A stretch of 64,000 bases of DNA from Armatimonadota bacterium (lineage in GTDB: Bacteria > Armatimonadota > UBA5829 > DTLH01), in contig JAKPFN010000046.1 of assembly GCA_029551395.1 (NCBI GenBank), forward strand, positions 1 to 64,000, given 5' to 3'. Shown here piece by piece: positions 47,562-56,033 of this stretch. The notes beneath the pieces were generated by a model. The model did not search any database and was not told the DNA's origin. It saw only the letters and a list, made by a program, of their open reading frames with translations. Numbering within the stretch: the stretch's first letter is position 1; the number at the start of each line of letters is the position of its first letter. The position numbers and the translations under genes were made by a program.

Positions 47562-47927
47562 TTATTCGTCACAGGCCATCAACAGCGCTGTTGCCGTGGC
47601 GTAATATTTGGAATGTGACATAGTAATCATAACCAGGCAGCCTTCAGTCAAACGTTGTGCCAGACCGGATAATCGGACTTCAGGTTTGCCCTGCGATCCA
47701 TTGATTATCTCGACATCCTGCCAGGATAATGATCTTCCTATTGCTTTTCCCACAGCCTCTTTTGCTGCGAATCGAGCCGCAAAATGCGGATAACAATCCT
47801 TTCTTGCTTTGCAGTAGTCGATTTCAACAGGTGTGAACACTCGCTTCGCAAAGCGAGGCGTATTATCTATCACCCATGCGATTCTGTCTATTTCTATAAT
47901 GTCGGTTCCAATACCAATAACTTGCAT
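47562..47927 (-). CDS. acpS: Holo-[acyl-carrier-protein] synthase
   Basis: Transfers 4'-phosphopantetheine from CoA to ACP. At 121 aa it has the family start VIGIGTDIIEIDRI (Asp metal ligand) and ARFAAKEAVGKAIG with the catalytic Glu/Lys, ending in VMITMSHSKYYATATALL. A 149-base gap to nnr contains a decayed duplication of the nnr start. It may lead the operon. Confidence 0.96.
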   Translation of the reverse strand: MQVIGIGTDIIEIDRIAWVIDNTPRFAKRVFTPVEIDYCKARKDCYPHFAARFAAKEAVGKAIGRSLSWQDVEIINGSQGKPEVRLSGLAQRLTEGCLVMITMSHSKYYATATALLMACDE

Positions 47928-48305
47928 AGTGTTTGTTATATATACGCCAAAAGACAGGTTTTTTCCTGCTTTTAAGTTATGTATACTGAGGTATTATGTC
48001 CCTGTTTATTATAGAACAAGTATTGCCACTATTTCTCTTGAGTTATTGGTTTTAATTTTAGGATGCATCTATAGTATTTGTATCTCCAAAACCAAATTGT
48101 GCACCAACCGCAGGAATTACCTGTTTTGTATACCCGATATTATTTATTCTTGGTTCAAATACCTGGCTGCATAATAATCAAATTAGCTTAGCTTTATTGA
48201 AATCAGTAGCAGGATTCTGCTAACATTCCCTACAGGTAAATAACAGGCAGGCACAACTGTCTGATATAACCAATCATTTATACAACTTAATAACAGGAGC
48301 TGGAA
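47928..48305. other. Divergent AT-rich intergenic region
   Basis: A 378-base gap between acpS (minus) and the radical SAM gene (plus) with no supportable gene. It holds -10-like elements in both directions (TATAAT on the minus strand at about 48009-48014) and a small AGCAG / CTGCT hairpin near 48207. A GGTTCAAAT string near 48153 looks like a tRNA T-loop, but no tRNA fold can be completed around it. Confidence 0.6.
48197..48226 (+). promoter_or_regulatory. Possible promoter for the radical SAM gene
   Basis: TTGAAA (48197-48202) and TAACAT (48221-48226), spaced 18 bases. The -10 is a weak match, so this is tentative. Confidence 0.4.
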
Positions 48306-49457
48306 ATGAGTTTTATTTCGATGTTGAAGAAGGGTGCCTGCGTATTTACAGATCACCCAGCTCTGATAGGATGGTATGTTCAAAATCGATTGCGTAACAC
48401 TACCTTGAAATTTGAGCAAGGCCATTTGGCTGGTCTAAGCCTGTTTGCCCGTGGTGTTACGTTTAGAATAACCTCTGCGTGTAATCTTCGGTGTAAAATG
48501 TGCAGGTTCGTTGAAAGTGGAGAAGTGTTCGGTAATCCCAACGATACTCTGCCTCTTGATTTGTGGTTATCAATTGTTGACGACCTTGCTAAATATAGAC
48601 CTTATATCAGCATAACTGGTGGCGAGCCAACACTTTATCCTCATTTGGAAGAAATCCTCGCACGAATCAGAAAATATGATATGCGAAGCACCTTAACAAC
48701 AAATGGTACCATGTTGGTCAAGTGTGGAGAAGCACTTGTGGAAAATGCACCCGATATGATGATTATATCGCTGGATGGATCTGCAGAGGTGCATAATGAA
48801 GTCCGTGGACAGCCTCGAGTATTCGAAAAAGTGGCAGAAGGATTGTCGTTCATACGGGAACTGAAGACAAAGAGAAGCCAGAATTACCCAATACTGATTA
48901 TCAATTCCTCCATAACAGCCTATAACTACAAAAATGCTGAGATGATGATCGATATAGCTAAAGAGCTAGGTGTTGATGCTTTGAACTACCAGTTTCAATG
49001 GTCGCTTACACCCAAAATGGTAGACGCACATAACAAGCTGCATGGGGATTTCCACCCACTATCAGGCGAACAACTGGGTGCTGCAGATCCTCTTTCTGTA
49101 GACATAGATGAAGTTGTGGCTGTTGTTAAACGGATCAGGAAGCGAGCATCCTCATGGGAAGAAGGCATTGTCATCACATTCCATCCTGAACTGAATAATG
49201 ATGAAGTTCGCCGGTGGTTTGAAGATCCGCATAACTGGGTTCAGAGAAAAGGGGCAGCATGTGCTTGGTTGAATACGGAGATACTTCCAAATGGGAATGT
49301 GGAACCATGCTTTGGTTTTGTCTGCGGCAATGTGAAGGAACAGCCCTTTTCGAAAATCTGGAATTCGTCAACATATCGCAAATACAGAAGAAGACTGGCT
49401 AATGCAGGTGATTTCCCAGTGTGTGTAAGGTGCTGCTCATACTTTCGAAGAGATTGA
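48306..49457 (+). CDS. Radical SAM protein with SPASM-type C-terminus
   Basis: A 383-aa radical SAM enzyme. The cluster motif is CNLRCKMC (near residues 59-66), preceded by RITSA and followed by the SITGGEPTLYP motif. The C-terminus has the SPASM pattern of auxiliary-cluster cysteines: CAWLNTEILPNGNVEPCFGF, then CVRCCSYF near the end. SPASM enzymes mature peptides, modify proteins or work on heme. No short precursor peptide or cognate partner is visible nearby, so the substrate is unknown. GGAG lies 6 bases before the ATG. Confidence 0.9.
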   Translation: MSFISMLKKGACVFTDHPALIGWYVQNRLRNTTLKFEQGHLAGLSLFARGVTFRITSACNLRCKMCRFVESGEVFGNPNDTLPLDLWLSIVDDLAKYRPYISITGGEPTLYPHLEEILARIRKYDMRSTLTTNGTMLVKCGEALVENAPDMMIISLDGSAEVHNEVRGQPRVFEKVAEGLSFIRELKTKRSQNYPILIINSSITAYNYKNAEMMIDIAKELGVDALNYQFQWSLTPKMVDAHNKLHGDFHPLSGEQLGAADPLSVDIDEVVAVVKRIRKRASSWEEGIVITFHPELNNDEVRRWFEDPHNWVQRKGAACAWLNTEILPNGNVEPCFGFVCGNVKEQPFSKIWNSSTYRKYRRRLANAGDFPVCVRCCSYFRRD

Positions 49458-49504
49458 TACAGAGATATATTTTACTTACAGGGTATATTTTGTGAATTGA
49501 GTAG

Positions 49505-49533
49505 TTGAACTTCACTGTTTAACCGGGTAGAAT
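49505..49533 (+). promoter_or_regulatory. Promoter for the URO-D-family gene
   Basis: TTGAAC (49505-49510), 17 bases, TAGAAT (49528-49533). It lies about 50 bases before the ATG at 49581. Confidence 0.6.
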
Positions 49534-49580
49534 AGAGTCAGGCTCCAATCATATTGTTATTTAGGGAGGAGCGCCTCTTA

Positions 49581-50561
49581 ATGACTAGTCGTGAGATTGT
49601 ACGGCGAAACATTACCTTCGATAATCCACCAAGGATTGCCATCAAATTCGACGTCTTTGGGTTCAACGACTGCTACGATATCTGGCTAAAGGAAGTCACA
49701 GGCTATTATCAATTAGGCGGCGGCACGGATGAATGGGGCTGCGTCTGGAGCCAGACTGAAATGCAGAATACTGGACAAGTAACCCATCATCCGCTTGCAA
49801 GTTGGGATGAATTTCCTGATTACAAGTTTCCTGACCCCGAAGCAGATGGAAAATATTCCAGCTTCATGAGCGACCTTGCTGGGGCAGGGGATAAATTCGT
49901 AATGTATTGCGCCGGATTGGGACTGTTCGAACGTTTTCACACGCTGCGCGGCTTCGAAAATGCCCTCATGGACCTTTATATGGAACCAGAAAAAACCCAC
50001 CAACTGCTTGATGGTATTTTAGACTTCCATATGAGAGCGATTACCAAGATGCACAAGCTTGGCGGCGGTAGAATAGACGCTGCAGCAATCTCTGATGACT
50101 GGGGAACTGAAGTTGCGACCATCATCAGCCCGGACAAGTTCAGAGAGTTCTTCAAACCACGCTACATAAAACTATTCAAGCATATTCATGACCTTGGAAT
50201 GCACACATGGATGCATTCATGCGGAAAAATCAACGATGTGTTGGATGATTTGATTGATGCAGGACTGGAGGTTGTGAACACGCAGCAGCCGAAGTCTGTT
50301 GGTATCGATGAATTCGGGCAGCGCTTCGCAGGTAGGATTTGCATAGAGACAATCGTTGATACACAGTTGACCTATCCGCATGGGACACTGGATGAAATCC
50401 GTGCTGAAGCCAGAGAACTGGTCGAAAAGTGGAATACGCCGCGCGGTGGATTCATTGCCAGCGATTATGGCGATGCTCAGGCCATTGGAACAACCATAGA
50501 GCGCCGCAAAGCGGCTTTCGAGGTCTTTGCAGAGCTTGCTGGTATAGAAATGCCGGTTTAG
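49581..50561 (+). CDS. Uroporphyrinogen decarboxylase-family protein (URO-D fold)
   Basis: A 326-aa TIM-barrel protein of the URO-D superfamily (COG0407). It is not HemE: it lacks the diagnostic N-terminal RQAGR-like active-site motif. Recognised parts are DDWGTEVATIISPDKFREFFKPRYI, the HTWMHSCGKINDVLDDLIDAGLEVVNTQQP barrel segment with a His-x-x-Ser-Cys-Gly, and GGFIASDYGDAQAIG. Many relatives are corrinoid-protein methyltransferases or enzymes of unknown substrate. GGGAGGAG precedes the ATG by nine bases. It is followed 40 bases later by a nitroreductase. Confidence 0.85.
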   Translation: MTSREIVRRNITFDNPPRIAIKFDVFGFNDCYDIWLKEVTGYYQLGGGTDEWGCVWSQTEMQNTGQVTHHPLASWDEFPDYKFPDPEADGKYSSFMSDLAGAGDKFVMYCAGLGLFERFHTLRGFENALMDLYMEPEKTHQLLDGILDFHMRAITKMHKLGGGRIDAAAISDDWGTEVATIISPDKFREFFKPRYIKLFKHIHDLGMHTWMHSCGKINDVLDDLIDAGLEVVNTQQPKSVGIDEFGQRFAGRICIETIVDTQLTYPHGTLDEIRAEARELVEKWNTPRGGFIASDYGDAQAIGTTIERRKAAFEVFAELAGIEMPV

Positions 50562-50601
50562 TTGTTGAGTAAAGCGAGAATCAATCTAAAAGGGTAAGGC
50601 T

Positions 50602-51165
50602 ATGGACATTAAGGAAGCAATTTATACACGCCGTTCGGTCAGGCAATATCAGAATAAGCAGGTAGATAGAGGTTTGATAGAACAAATCCTAGATGCTGCT
50701 GTCCAGGCACCCAGTGCGATGAATACACAGCCTTGGGTTTTCGGAGTAATACAGGATGCAAGCCTGTTGAGAGAAATCTCAAATAAATCCAAGGTAACGA
50801 TGCTGGAGATAATAGGTCAGGGGCCAGAGCTTGAAAGATACCGTGAGACATTAAGTGACCCTGCTTTTAATATCTTTTATAATGCACCTTCGTTGATTCT
50901 GATTATGTCTAAGCCTGGTATAAGTCCGATGCCTGAGGTAGATTGCGTTCTTGCTGCAGAAAACCTGATGCTGACGGCTAGAAGTCTGGGTTTAGGAACT
51001 TGTTGGATGGGGTTTGCCACTCCATATCTTAATACTCCTGATGGCAAAAAGATGCTTGGAATCCCGGATGAGTATTCGGTAATCGCACCGTTGATAATAG
51101 GTTATCCCGCGCAGGAATTTGAGGAGATCGAAAAGAATCCGCCAGAGATATTATTCTGGAAATAA
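50602..51165 (+). CDS. Nitroreductase-family flavoprotein
   Basis: A second nitroreductase, 187 aa. [40 protein letters not shown] and [16 protein letters not shown] mark the FMN sites. It may partner the URO-D-family protein just upstream; the substrate is unknown. A strong terminator follows at 51214. Confidence 0.9.
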   Translation: MDIKEAIYTRRSVRQYQNKQVDRGLIEQILDAAVQAPSAMNTQPWVFGVIQDASLLREISNKSKVTMLEIIGQGPELERYRETLSDPAFNIFYNAPSLILIMSKPGISPMPEVDCVLAAENLMLTARSLGLGTCWMGFATPYLNTPDGKKMLGIPDEYSVIAPLIIGYPAQEFEEIEKNPPEILFWK

Positions 51166-51213
51166 CTCTGGCGAGAAACCAACGAGCTACACAGGTACCG
51201 ATTGTGTAGTTCC

Positions 51214-51260
51214 AGATAATGCAGGATTTCCCCCGGGTTTCCTGCATTATCTTTTTTTTT
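51214..51260 (+). terminator. Strong rho-independent terminator
   Basis: A perfect twelve-pair stem AGATAATGCAGG / CCTGCATTATCT with a 15-base loop, followed by nine T. It ends the URO-D/nitroreductase transcript. Confidence 0.95.
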
Positions 51261-51291
51261 AGATGATACCAGTGATAAACAACTCCAGGCT

Positions 51292-52602
51292 TTATTTGGA
51301 TACGGTAATCAACCCTTTGCTGTCTAGAATGTATACTTGAGTCGATAACATACACGACCGTCCTGCTGTGATAATTGGTACCTCACCTAGAACAGCCAAA
51401 TAACCACTTTTTGGCAGCGAGACCAAGGCCTGATAGCCTCCATCTATAGGGTCTGTAGGCATTGCTTCCCACTTGCTTTTTCGAAAGTCTTGAGTATCGG
51501 ACTTTACAGTCCAAACTGTAGCTGATCTGGATGCAGAATCTGTCTTTATGGTCAAGAGAAGTCCGTCTTCTTTCAGCTTGGAGTCCCATGTTAGTTTTGG
51601 AAGCTCAGATTTGGAGGCAATGGTACGTGTAAAAGCCGTTAGCGCAGTCAATACGCGGATAGGATCAGACAAGTCATGCCCGCAGTTTGGAACATACAGC
51701 ACATGTTTTGTCCCAATGAGGTCGTCCCAATAGATATTGAGCGAGTCTTGAGTCCAGTAAGGGTCGTTTGTGCCATTGATAATCAACTTAGGCATTTTTA
51801 TTCGGCTGCGGTAAGACCAGGGGTCTACTATACCGGCAAGGTATTTGCCTTTTTCTGTCTGTAAAGCTTCCTGGATGCCAAGATTAGTGTAGTCATCGAT
51901 CATACTGCTGTATTTTCCCCAGCATTCTACTTGATGAGCCATTTGACGAGACAGATTGAGATTATCATAGACCATAGGAGCAATGCCTTTGACTCGGACT
52001 GGATCTGCTGCAGCCGTAAGCCAGGTTGTCCAGCCTCTTTTAGATGCCCCAGACACTACAAACCCTTTAATCTCCTGTTTTAAATCTTGCCTGGAAAATG
52101 CTTGTATTGCGTCCATTGCTCTGACTGCGCTTTTTGTCATTGGGAAAAGTAATGGCCAGGTGTCGTCACCTGTTTCCATAGCCTTAATGAATGTATGAGC
52201 AATCAATGCATCTTCCCGTTTGCCATCAAACAATGGCTGGTTTGGAATGCCATAAAGAATCGTAATAGGGCAACCTGTTTCTGAAGCGATAATAGAAGCA
52301 GCTTTCGATTCCCAGTCTCCAACTTTGCCAAACGTTATGAATAATAAAGCAGTATCAGGATAATCACATTTAGCTGGTTTGACGATTTCGATATCATGAG
52401 TCCAGGTGATGTTCTGCCACGTTTGACTGGTCATCTTGAGTATGTAACGGGTTTGGTTGGATTCTTCTATCTGAGAGACTTTTTCCCATTTGTACGATGT
52501 ATCTGGGATTTTAATGTATGAGAGCAAATCTCCAGCATAAGCAGATACCGAGAGGGCTGACAAAATAACAAAAAGAACAACATAAACTCGAAGCTGATTC
52601 AT
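51292..52602 (-). CDS. Exported PhoPQ-activated pathogenicity-related-like hydrolase (PqaA family)
   Basis: A 436-aa exported alpha/beta-hydrolase-fold protein. A signal peptide (YVVLFVILSALSVSAYAG) is followed by the PqaA family body: the nucleophile-type elbow GFVVSGASKRGWTTW, PMVYDNLNLSRQMAHQ and LIINGTNDPYW (catalytic Asp region), VLYVPNCGHDL (His). The Ser-Asp-His order is as in hydrolases. The family was named in Salmonella for PhoPQ control; the function is unknown. ATG 52602 has AAGGAGAG 10 bases before; an earlier in-frame ATG is possible. Confidence 0.88.
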   Translation of the reverse strand: MNQLRVYVVLFVILSALSVSAYAGDLLSYIKIPDTSYKWEKVSQIEESNQTRYILKMTSQTWQNITWTHDIEIVKPAKCDYPDTALLFITFGKVGDWESKAASIIASETGCPITILYGIPNQPLFDGKREDALIAHTFIKAMETGDDTWPLLFPMTKSAVRAMDAIQAFSRQDLKQEIKGFVVSGASKRGWTTWLTAAADPVRVKGIAPMVYDNLNLSRQMAHQVECWGKYSSMIDDYTNLGIQEALQTEKGKYLAGIVDPWSYRSRIKMPKLIINGTNDPYWTQDSLNIYWDDLIGTKHVLYVPNCGHDLSDPIRVLTALTAFTRTIASKSELPKLTWDSKLKEDGLLLTIKTDSASRSATVWTVKSDTQDFRKSKWEAMPTDPIDGGYQALVSLPKSGYLAVLGEVPIITAGRSCMLSTQVYILDSKGLITVSK

Positions 52603-52830
52603 TGCAACACATCTCTCCTTTGGCGACATTAACAATTAACCAGTGACGAAGACCAACAACACAAGTTGCCTGAAGACAGACCGATTGTATAAAGGCGGAT
52701 TACTTCTTCTTACGATGCAATATCGCGGCGAATGTTCGTTTGCGGAGGGTGATTAAGATGTGATAAGATTAGAAACTGGCAAAGTACTTCTAGATTTTTC
52801 GTCATCGATTATTATAGGACCATTGGAGAT

Positions 52831-52859
52831 GGCCGGCGCATATATTACTGCTGCCGGCC
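52831..52859 (+). promoter_or_regulatory. Hairpin just before lptC start
   Basis: GGCCGGC (52831-52837) pairs perfectly with GCCGGCC (52853-52859) around a 15-base loop, ending ten bases before the lptC ATG at 52870. No Shine-Dalgarno site lies between, so the hairpin occupies the place where one would be expected. It is a possible control point of the lpt operon. Confidence 0.5.
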
Positions 52860-52869
52860 TGATGACATA

Positions 52870-53550
52870 ATGAGAGTAATCCGGATATTAACGCTTCTGA
52901 TTGCAGTTGTATTCATTGCTGGCTGTGCAAAGGATAGTCAACGCATTGAAAGTGCATCATCTTCCCAACAGCCAGAAGTGAATACTACTATCCAACGTGA
53001 ACAGCAAGGCAGTAAGAAGTCTAATGGACCATCTCAGCCTCAGACTAACGAACCAACAAAGAAACAAGATGCTGATGGATCACAGAAATCTCCAGATCTG
53101 GAGTTAAAGATTCATGGCCAGAAAGTCAATTTAACATGGCAGGATGGCGGGAAACCTAAAATGCGTGTTAAAGCAGATAAACTGGTTGGCAATACCGTTG
53201 CTGGTAGTGCATCACTTGAAAAGGTAGACGCTGAGCTGTACGAAGATGGTAAACTTGTGGCACGGTTATCAGCCCCATTGATTCAAGCTGACGAAAAGAC
53301 AAGAATAGTCATTGCAACAGGAGGTGTTACAATTACATCAGCCGATCCTGCAAGCAGTATTAAGACAATAAAAGCTAAATGGATCAAATGGTATTCTCGT
53401 GATAATAAAATCATAGGCAATGGCGGAATTACAGCCGTTGGGCCTGTTGCATCAATAAATGCTGCCGAATTCATCGCTGATACTCGTATGAAGACTGTAA
53501 GGTTCAATGCAAATCCTGCTGAGGCACGAGCAGAGGTTGGAGAGCGCTGA
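52870..53550 (+). CDS. lptC: LptC-like lipoprotein of LPS transport
   Basis: A 226-aa putative periplasmic LptC. A lipoprotein signal ends in IAGC (Cys19). A long Gln/Ser/Lys-rich linker (about 25-75) leads to the LptC-type beta-jellyroll: LTWQDGGKPKMRVKADKL, GSASLEKVDAELYEDGKLVA, VVIATGGVTITSADP. Classical LptC is anchored by a transmembrane helix; this one is a lipoprotein. It is the first gene of a run with lptA- and lptB-like genes, which supports the call more than similarity alone. Confidence 0.82.
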   Translation: MRVIRILTLLIAVVFIAGCAKDSQRIESASSSQQPEVNTTIQREQQGSKKSNGPSQPQTNEPTKKQDADGSQKSPDLELKIHGQKVNLTWQDGGKPKMRVKADKLVGNTVAGSASLEKVDAELYEDGKLVARLSAPLIQADEKTRIVIATGGVTITSADPASSIKTIKAKWIKWYSRDNKIIGNGGITAVGPVASINAAEFIADTRMKTVRFNANPAEARAEVGER

Positions 53551-53561
53551 AGGTAAATGTA

Positions 53562-54149
53562 ATGATTAGCAGATTAACCGTAACTTTATTAGTATTGATA
53601 GTCCTGGCTGTGCCAGCACTTGCACAGAAACAGGAGATTGGATCTGTTGTTATAGAACGGTTCCAGACTTTTGAGATGACGGATGATACTGTTATCGTAT
53701 CAGGTCCCAGAGTATATGTCAGGACCAAGGATGGCAAATTCGAGGCTAAGGCGGCCAGGATTACAATCAGATTCGATCCATCGAGTGTAAAAGGTGGGGT
53801 TAACGCGCTCAAAAGTGCTTCTTTGGAAGGTGATGTGTGGCTTCTGACCAAACCTGAACCAGGGCGCTCGACTGAAGCCAGGTCAGAAAGAGCAGATGTT
53901 GATTGGGCAGGTGCAAAACAGGCTGTCCTTAAAGGGAATGTAGAGGTAAAAACTGTCGATCCAACTAAGTTTCAAGGTCCGCTTACACTGGTAGCTGACA
54001 AAGCGACTATCAGCCTTAAACCTTACGGTGAGCTTAAAAACGGAGAAAGCAGGATTAAAATCGAAAGCGACCCGGAGAAGAGCCGGTTAGAGTTTACTCC
54101 ACTACCAGCAGAAACATCGGAGAAGGATAGTAGTGCGAATCAAGACTGA
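53562..54149 (+). CDS. lptA: LptA/OstA-like periplasmic protein
   Basis: A 195-aa exported protein with signal [17 protein letters not shown] and a body of beta strands repeated as in the OstA domain ([50 protein letters not shown]). It should form part of the LPS bridge between the membranes. Its end overlaps lptB by 17 bases. Confidence 0.78.
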   Translation: MISRLTVTLLVLIVLAVPALAQKQEIGSVVIERFQTFEMTDDTVIVSGPRVYVRTKDGKFEAKAARITIRFDPSSVKGGVNALKSASLEGDVWLLTKPEPGRSTEARSERADVDWAGAKQAVLKGNVEVKTVDPTKFQGPLTLVADKATISLKPYGELKNGESRIKIESDPEKSRLEFTPLPAETSEKDSSANQD

Positions 54150-54855
54150 GAACCTGGTCAAAATATATAAAGGTCGGCGAGTAGTAGATGGCGTCAGTCT
54201 GGAGGTTGAACGCGGCGAAATTGTCGGGTTGCTCGGGCCAAATGGTGCCGGAAAGACTACTTCTTTCTATATGGTAGTTGGTCTCGTCAGACCAAATGGA
54301 GGCAAGGTTTATCTAGATAACCGTGATATCACCCGATTTCCCATGTACTACCGTGCAAGGCTGGGCATAGGGTATCTGGCACAGGAACCGTCTGTTTTCA
54401 GAAAGCTGACAGTGCAGGAGAATATTCTTCTGGTGCTTGAGATGTGCGGACTCAGCAAGAAAGAGCGATTGAAAAAGTGTGACGAGCTTCTGGATGAGTT
54501 AGGTCTGACTAAACTCAAACATGAGAAAGGAATGGTGCTCTCAGGTGGAGAGCGCAGGCGGACAGAGATTGCACGTGCTCTTGCCAACAATCCTGCATTC
54601 ATTTTACTCGATGAACCTTTTACTGGAGTCGACCCGATAGCCATCGAGGATATCCAAACAACGATTGCCAGACTCCGAAAAGATAAAAACATCGGTATTA
54701 TCATCACTGACCACAATGTTCGTGCGACTTTGTCCATCACTGACCGGGCTTACATTATTTCGGATGGTAAAATCGCCACATCCGGTAATGCAGAAGACCT
54801 GCCGAACGACCCAATAGCCCGAAAGTATTATCTGGGCGAACGGTTCGAGATGTGA
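54133..54855 (+). CDS. lptB: LPS-transport ABC ATPase
   Basis: A 240-aa ABC ATPase: Walker [19 protein letters not shown]-loop [15 protein letters not shown], signature [15 protein letters not shown], Walker [15 protein letters not shown]-loop [12 protein letters not shown]. The LSGGERRR signature and DHNVR tail are diagnostic for LptB. GTG start inside lptA. Confidence 0.95.
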   Translation: MRIKTENLVKIYKGRRVVDGVSLEVERGEIVGLLGPNGAGKTTSFYMVVGLVRPNGGKVYLDNRDITRFPMYYRARLGIGYLAQEPSVFRKLTVQENILLVLEMCGLSKKERLKKCDELLDELGLTKLKHEKGMVLSGGERRRTEIARALANNPAFILLDEPFTGVDPIAIEDIQTTIARLRKDKNIGIIITDHNVRATLSITDRAYIISDGKIATSGNAEDLPNDPIARKYYLGERFEM

Positions 54856-54865
54856 GGCTGCGTGG

Positions 54866-55975
54866 ATGAAAATCCTGGACAAGTTTCTTGGAAAAGAGCT
54901 TATTGGCCCGTTTTTATTTGGCGTTGCGGCATTCACTTCGATATTTTTCGCCGGTCAGTATCTTCTAAAACTCACAAGCCAGGTGTTGCAAGGCACTCCA
55001 GTCTTGACTGCAGCGGTGATGCTTGTGCTGTATCTGCCTTCAGTGGTCGTTTACACGCTGCCGATGTCTGCGCTGCTTGCAGTCCTGATTGCTTTCAGCA
55101 AACTGTCTGGAGATAGTGAGATTGTGGCTATGTATGCAAGCGGCGTGAGCCTCTATCGCGCTATAGTCCCTGTGTTAGTCCTGGGATTGATAGTCACATT
55201 TATGGGATTTGTGCTTAGTGAAGTAGTTGTACCCGCAGCAGCCAGAAAAACTCAGGCAATACAAGCCCATATTCTCAAAGAGGAAATTTCTACAGATAAG
55301 CCCTTCGTGGTGATTGATAAAGATACTAATTCCACCATATACGTTCGGGGCGGATTCAGTGCCAGGACAAAGGTCATGAAGGACGTTACCATTACGCGCT
55401 ATAATGATAATGAACCAGCCATGCTGTTTCAGGCGCGTGAGGCCCGGTGGCAAGGCGAGAATAAGTGGGGAATGAACTCGTGGGGGCTGTACGATGGGAA
55501 AATGTATGCTCTTGGAGATGACCCGCAATCATCGCTGTCGCTTACGTTCGAAGGGCTTTCTTCTGAACCGATCGAGATCAAAAAATCGCCAAACGATATA
55601 GTCCTGCATCAGCGCAAGCCTGAGGATATGACTTATAGAGAGCTGCGGAGCCATATAAAGGCTCTTGGAAATGGTGGAGTAAGACCAGAGGAGCTTCTGG
55701 AGCTAGAAGTCGAATTATATAATAAGTTTGCAATACCGCTTGCAGCACTCGTTTTTGCGCTGATAGGTGCACCGCTTGCTGTAAAGCCTGCCAGAGCAAG
55801 TACCAGCCTGGGACTTGGCTTGAGTATACTCATTATCTTTGCTTACTGGTTTACGTGGCACTTTACCACGGCACTTGCTATTCAAGGTGGAATATCTCCA
55901 TTTGCTGGAGCATTTATGGCTGATGTGTTTGGTCTGATGCTGGCAGGGATATTGCTATCTAGAACAGCGAAGTGA
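54866..55975 (+). CDS. lptF: LPS-transport permease, LptF/LptG family
   Basis: A 369-aa YjgP/YjgQ protein: three N-terminal transmembrane helices, a periplasmic jellyroll (about 135-260), and three C-terminal helices. Typical stretches are FLGKELIGPFLFGVAAFTS, LPSVVVYTLPMSALLAVLIAFS and KFAIPLAALVFALIGAPLAVKPAR. Only one LptF/G gene is here, whereas the complex usually needs two; the partner may be elsewhere or this may act as a homodimer. It starts 10 bases after lptB. Confidence 0.92.
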   Translation: MKILDKFLGKELIGPFLFGVAAFTSIFFAGQYLLKLTSQVLQGTPVLTAAVMLVLYLPSVVVYTLPMSALLAVLIAFSKLSGDSEIVAMYASGVSLYRAIVPVLVLGLIVTFMGFVLSEVVVPAAARKTQAIQAHILKEEISTDKPFVVIDKDTNSTIYVRGGFSARTKVMKDVTITRYNDNEPAMLFQAREARWQGENKWGMNSWGLYDGKMYALGDDPQSSLSLTFEGLSSEPIEIKKSPNDIVLHQRKPEDMTYRELRSHIKALGNGGVRPEELLELEVELYNKFAIPLAALVFALIGAPLAVKPARASTSLGLGLSILIIFAYWFTWHFTTALAIQGGISPFAGAFMADVFGLMLAGILLSRTAK

Positions 55976-56033
55976 TAATCTACCTGTTGGCTATGTATAG
56001 CAGTTGTTATTTCGGCTTCCGGAGGTAGCCAAA

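Noticed and set aside
48140-48172. GGTTCAAAT string resembling a tRNA T-loop
   Set aside because: No pairing for the T stem, no anticodon or D arms, and no acceptor stem can be built around it.
49581-50561. Call as HemE uroporphyrinogen decarboxylase
   Set aside because: The diagnostic N-terminal Arg-rich active-site motif of HemE is missing and the context shows no heme genes.
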